Shown: positions 60,883 to 64,000 of the stretch, piece after piece
Position numbering within the stretch: the stretch's first letter is position 1
How the letters are laid out: every line of letters begins with the position of its first letter
Assembly (NCBI GenBank): GCA_951813395.1
Contig: OX638356.1
Span: 3,112,501-3,176,500, forward strand
Source of the DNA: Longimicrobiales bacterium
GTDB lineage: Bacteria; Gemmatimonadota; Gemmatimonadetes; Longimicrobiales; Gaopeijiaceae
Direction of reading: 5' to 3'
DNA: 64,000 nucleotides
The notes under the pieces: generated by a model
Databases searched by the model: none
What the model was told of the DNA's origin: nothing
Seen by the model: the letters and a program-made list of their open reading frames with translations, nothing else
Position numbers and translations under genes: made by a program

Positions 60883-61470
60883 CTACCCTTCCTCCGGCTC
60901 CGGCGTCACCTCGTCGATCACGGCGGCCAGTTCCTCGTACGCGGCCGGATCCACCTGGTTGAACTGCGGGATCACCCTGGCCACGCGGCCGTCGGGCCCG
61001 ACCACGATGACTGCACGGCTCCCGACCATTCCGTTGTCCCTGAGCGATCCGCCGAACGCCGTAAAGGCGCCGCCGTCGGGATCGCTGCCGAAGAGGTAGG
61101 GGAAGTCCTCGTCCTTCAGCCAGGAAGCGCCCTCCGCCGCCGAATCGCTGGAGATCGCCATGAGCACGACGTTGCGGCCTTCGTTGAACAGTTCTGCGTA
61201 CTGATCACGGTACGCTCTCATTTGAACCGTTCAGCCACGCGTCCTGACTCTGAAGAAGAACGCCAGGACCACCGTCTCACCTCGGTAGTCGCTCAGCCGG
61301 ACCTGATCCTCGAGCACTCCGTGACGGGTCGCTCCGGTCAGTTCGAAGTCGGGAGCCATCGCCCCGACCTCAATGAGGCCGTCGTCGGCCTCCTGGGCCA
61401 TCGCACCCCTCGGCGCGCCTGGCCCCACCAAGGCGGCCAAACCCGCGGCCACCAGCAATCTGCGAATCAT
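60883..61470 (-). CDS. selenocysteine-containing peroxiredoxin (PrxU-like)
   Basis: A 195-residue exported peroxiredoxin if TGA at 61231-61233 is read as selenocysteine. A signal peptide (MIRRLLVAAGLAALVG to AMAQ) and APDFELTGATRHGVLEDQVRLSDYRGETVVLAFFF lead to RTRG, then TGA (residue 80), then TVQMRAYRDQYAELF. Peroxiredoxins of this type have TPGCT-x2-M: the TGA replaces the peroxidatic cysteine. Downstream sequence (NVVLMAISSDSAAEGASWLKDE) is homologous to the end. ATG 61470 has GGAGAG. Sec-peroxiredoxins are known from anaerobes; a chance nonsense mutation is the rival view. Confidence 0.82.
61196..61215 (-). promoter_or_regulatory. SECIS-like hairpin of the PrxU gene
   Basis: On the minus strand GCGTAC-CGTGATCA-GTACGC gives a 6-bp perfect stem with an 8-base loop. 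It begins 15 bases after the UGA, so the loop starts 22 bases downstream with G in its second position. This is the same distance as in the UPYC gene and agrees with bacterial SECIS rules. Confidence 0.65.
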
Positions 61471-61571
61471 TCGGTCTCTCCGTTCTCCGTGTCCGGGGGA
61501 CATGATGGGTATCGCCCTATGAGTATATGAGTATTTGAGCAGGATTCACTCGCCCGGGACCGCGGTCGCAC

Positions 61572-61925
61572 TCAGTTGCTCCCCGCAGTCGCGGCCTTGA
61601 TCGCCTGCACCGTCTGGTCGTGCTTGCCCGTCGCGAGGTACGGGCCGTTCTGTTCGATCCCGCCCGTCGAGATGATCGCGGTCGTCTTGCCGTCGCGGAG
61701 CGCATCGCGCACCTCCATCCAGGTGAGCTCCTCGATCCACACCGAGTTGAGGGCGTCGATCGGGCGTTCCATCCGCATGTCGGCCAGGAGCGCCTCCGCC
61801 TGGCGCGCGGCCATCGTGGCGCGCTGTTGCGCGTTCATCGCGCGGCGCCCCTGCTGCGCGTCACTCGTCCCCGGCGCGGCCAGCATCAGCCCGGCCGCCA
61901 CCAGCGCCCACCTCCGGTCCTTCAT
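61572..61925 (-). pseudogene. creatininase-family fragment with intact start
   Basis: A 117-residue reading: signal peptide (RRWALVAAGLMLAAPGTSDAQ), helical spacer, then EELTWMEVRDALRDGKTTAIISTGGIEQNGPYLATGKHD, the N-terminal part of a creatininase domain with its first metal motif. The domain breaks off after about 35 residues, before NAHGGN and the later metal ligands. GGAGG lies at the right distance before ATG 61925. Sequence after the stop is unrelated, so this is a 3' deletion rather than a Sec codon. Confidence 0.7.
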
Positions 61926-62068
61926 CGCAAGCCTCCGTCCTGTCCGGCTGCCACCCCACGCGGGAGTGCGCCCACGCGGGTCTTCCGCGCACAATTGTAG
62001 CGCGCGCGCACTCCAAAGGCGACCTTGGTCACGCACGTTGGAGCACGGCCCGTTCAGGAGCACCACCC

Positions 62069-63058
62069 ATGAAAGCCGCACCCGCAACAGGTCGGTCCCC
62101 CCTCGCCGCGCTGGCGCCGATCACACTCCTGGCGCTTTCCTGCGCCCCCGCGCCGGAAGAGCCGCCGGACGACGCCCTCCGCACAGCGGACCCCTACGCC
62201 CGCGGCTACACCGACGCCGACTTCCCGCGTGTCCGGGAACTCGCGCCCGGCGTGTATTCCTACGAGCAGCTGCGCTCCGCGGGCGAGGAGCGGTTCACCA
62301 CGGTGAGCATGTTCGTCGTGACCGGCGAAGGCGTACTCGTCGCCGACGGCCAGGGCAGCCCGGAGGAGACGCGCCGCCTGGTCGAGACCATCGCCGCGAT
62401 CACCGACGAGCCCATCACCCACGTCGTCGTGTGCTCCGACCACGGCGACCACACGGCTGGCAACTCCGAATTCCCCAGCGACGCCCGCTTCTACGCGCAC
62501 TCTACCTCCCACGCCGTGCTGCAGGCGGCCGCCGACAACCCGGACCGCCCCGCCGACGCACCCCCGATCGTCGTGCCCACGCACCTGGTCGAGAGCCGCG
62601 AGACGCTCCACCTCGGCGGGCGCGAGATCCAGCTCCTCTTCCTGGGGCGCGCCCACACCGGTGGCGACCTGGTCGTGTACCTGCCCGCCGAAAAGATCCT
62701 CTTCATGAGCGAGGCCTACCTGAACCGTGTCTTCCCGGCCATGCGCTCGGCCTACCCGACCGAGTGGGTGGCCATGATCGAGGCCTCCCAGGCGCTCGAC
62801 GTCGACACCTACGTGCCGGGACACGGCTTCGTGGATTCGCCCGCGGTCCTCGCCGAGGAGCTGGAGACCTACCGGCAGGCCGTCGTCCAGGTCATCGAGG
62901 AGACCACCCGCCTCCACGCGGCGGGGCTCGGCCCGGAGGAGGCAATCGGGCAGGCCGACTTCGGAGCCCTGGAGAGCTGGTCGCTCCACGCCAGCCAGGC
63001 GCCGACGGCCATCCGCCGCGTCTACATGGAACTGAACGGCCAGCTGCCACAGTCGTGA
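62069..63058 (+). CDS. MBL-fold lipoprotein with altered metal motif
   Basis: A 329-residue lipoprotein (LLALSC lipobox) of the metallo-beta-lactamase fold. The usual HxHxDH reads SDHGDH in [13 protein letters not shown], so the first His is Ser; other ligands are present ([23 protein letters not shown]). Similar altered motifs occur in quinoprotein-associated MBL proteins of the relay-metallo-hydrolase type. It precedes a PQQ dehydrogenase by about 95 bases on the same strand, in line with that. AGGAG stands 9 bases before ATG. Confidence 0.8.
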   Translation: MKAAPATGRSPLAALAPITLLALSCAPAPEEPPDDALRTADPYARGYTDADFPRVRELAPGVYSYEQLRSAGEERFTTVSMFVVTGEGVLVADGQGSPEETRRLVETIAAITDEPITHVVVCSDHGDHTAGNSEFPSDARFYAHSTSHAVLQAAADNPDRPADAPPIVVPTHLVESRETLHLGGREIQLLFLGRAHTGGDLVVYLPAEKILFMSEAYLNRVFPAMRSAYPTEWVAMIEASQALDVDTYVPGHGFVDSPAVLAEELETYRQAVVQVIEETTRLHAAGLGPEEAIGQADFGALESWSLHASQAPTAIRRVYMELNGQLPQS

Positions 63059-63152
63059 CCGCACCGCCGTGATTCCGCACCACTGGCCCACCGGCGGGGT
63101 CCACCATAATGTCCAAGGCGCTCCTACCATTCCGACCCATCCGGAGGAACAT

Positions 63153-64000
63153 GTGAAACCGATCATTCGGGCCTCGGAGGGCTTTGCCCTCGCCACGGCC
63201 CTCACCCTCACCGCTCTCGCCTTCGCCGCCGCCCTCGCTTTCGCCACCCCCGCCCCAGCCTCCGCGCAGGACGGCGAGTGGCGCTATTGGGGCTCGGACG
63301 CCTCCAGCACGCGGTACGCACCGCTCGACCAGATCGACGCCTCCAACTTCAACGACCTCGAAGTGGCGTGGATGTGGCGCAGCGACAACTACAGCCCCGA
63401 GCCGGAGCCGCTCCTGCGCGCGACACCGATCTACGTGAACGGCACCCTCTATTCGGTGGCTGGGTCGCGGCGGACCGCGGTGGCCATCGACCCGGCGACC
63501 GGCGAGACCATCTGGACCTTCCGCGAGCCCTACACAAAGCGGTGGGAGGACTCGATGCGGAAGAACTACGGCAAGGGCGTCGCGTACGCCGAGGTGAACG
63601 GGCGCGAGACGATCTACCTGGTGACGCCGGGCTTCTTCCTGCACGCACTGGATCCGATGACCGGCACGCCCATCGAGTCCTTCGGCAAGAAGGGCAGGGT
63701 GGACCTGCTCGGCGATCTTGGACACTGGGAGCACCACCCCGAGGACGGCCTGCCCTTCGAGGTCGGCTACATCACCAACTCGTCGCCTCCGCTCGTCGTC
63801 AACGGCGTGGTCGTCGTCGGCAACTCGCACGAGCAGGGCTACTACCAGACGATGCAGGAGAACGTGCCGGGCAACATCCTCGCCTACGACGCGGACACCG
63901 GCGCACACATGTGGACCTTCAACGTGATCCCGCAGGAGGGCGAATTCGGCAACGACACCTGGGAGAACGACGCCTGGAAGCGGACCGGCAACGTGTCGGC
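63153..64000 (+). CDS. PQQ-dependent alcohol/glucose-type dehydrogenase, 5' part
   Basis: At least 282 residues, running off the window. A signal peptide ending PASAQ is followed by [19 protein letters not shown], the opening of quinoprotein dehydrogenases. The beta-propeller W-motifs follow ([26 protein letters not shown]) with [15 protein letters not shown] and [12 protein letters not shown]. These periplasmic enzymes oxidise alcohols or sugars with pyrroloquinoline quinone. The GTG at 63153 follows GGAGGAAC; the ATG two bases before meets a stop at once. Without the rest, the subtype is open. Confidence 0.9.
   Translation, partial: MKPIIRASEGFALATALTLTALAFAAALAFATPAPASAQDGEWRYWGSDASSTRYAPLDQIDASNFNDLEVAWMWRSDNYSPEPEPLLRATPIYVNGTLYSVAGSRRTAVAIDPATGETIWTFREPYTKRWEDSMRKNYGKGVAYAEVNGRETIYLVTPGFFLHALDPMTGTPIESFGKKGRVDLLGDLGHWEHHPEDGLPFEVGYITNSSPPLVVNGVVVVGNSHEQGYYQTMQENVPGNILAYDADTGAHMWTFNVIPQEGEFGNDTWENDAWKRTGNVS

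Noticed and set aside
61572-61925. Third selenoprotein candidate in the creatininase-like gene
   Set aside because: Sequence after its TGA is not homologous to creatininase, so it is a truncation.
1-64000. CRISPR arrays, rRNA or tRNA genes
   Set aside because: I saw no regular spacer-repeat array, no rRNA signature and no T-arm consensus in either strand by eye; a tRNAscan/CRISPR finder run would settle it.

Overview
The window is high-GC DNA, dense with genes, and bacterial. Many genes overlap by 4 bp (ATGA/GTGA). There are many secreted hydrolases (S8, M20, M28, serine beta-lactamase-like), DUF1684, FG-GAP and choice-of-anchor-B proteins, UMF1-type permease, outer-membrane barrels and a PQQ dehydrogenase. 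This mix resembles environmental Gemmatimonadota and indicates a Gram-negative aerobic heterotroph; the phylum is an inference from gene content, since the window has no rRNA or tRNA.

Layout. 1-5 kb: TIGR02206 membrane protein and a methionine operon metX-metB-aspartate kinase on the minus strand behind a clear SAM-I riboswitch; then pheA and an S8 protease. 8-14 kb: NCS2 transporter with an extra cytosolic domain, NTF2-like and DUF1684 lipoproteins, ABC-F ATPase. 14-19 kb: tyrosine recombinase directly abutting a 5'-truncated giant repeat protein. 19-30.6 kb: creatininase, fbp, and a long minus-strand run alr-cdd-lipoprotein-OMP-mtaB-miaB-LapA-like-comEC. 30.7-36.9 kb: a patchwork of MazG, IS orfA remnant, arsC, broken membrane gene, DUF222/HNH nuclease, deleted M28 gene, serine hydrolase and arsM. 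37-47 kb: permease, small membrane protein, DUF1232, three secreted beta-propeller proteins, racemase and M28 peptidase. 47.2-52.1 kb: nine-gene peptide cluster. 52.3-64 kb: asnB, M20 and MBL hydrolases, outer-membrane protein, a DsbD/TlpA thiol-redox pair, two peroxiredoxins with in-frame UGA at the active site, and a PQQ dehydrogenase running off the end.

Two things stand out. (1) A minus-strand cluster at 47291-52092 encodes a membrane-anchored C39 peptidase, four small precursors that share an N-terminal signal-like segment, a VVGG/VVGA double-glycine-type site and a CxxC...CxxxC hydrophobic core, then a CxxC thioredoxin-like protein, a Yip1-like membrane protein and an ABC ATPase/permease. 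It reads as a ribosomally made, disulfide-bonded peptide (bacteriocin-like) system with Sec export and extracytoplasmic C39 processing. I do not recognise it as a described family. (2) Two exported peroxiredoxin-family proteins (52317-52943 and 60883-61470) each have TGA exactly where the catalytic cysteine should be, and each has a hairpin whose loop starts 22 nt after the UGA with an early loop G, as in bacterial SECIS elements. These are best read as selenoproteins.
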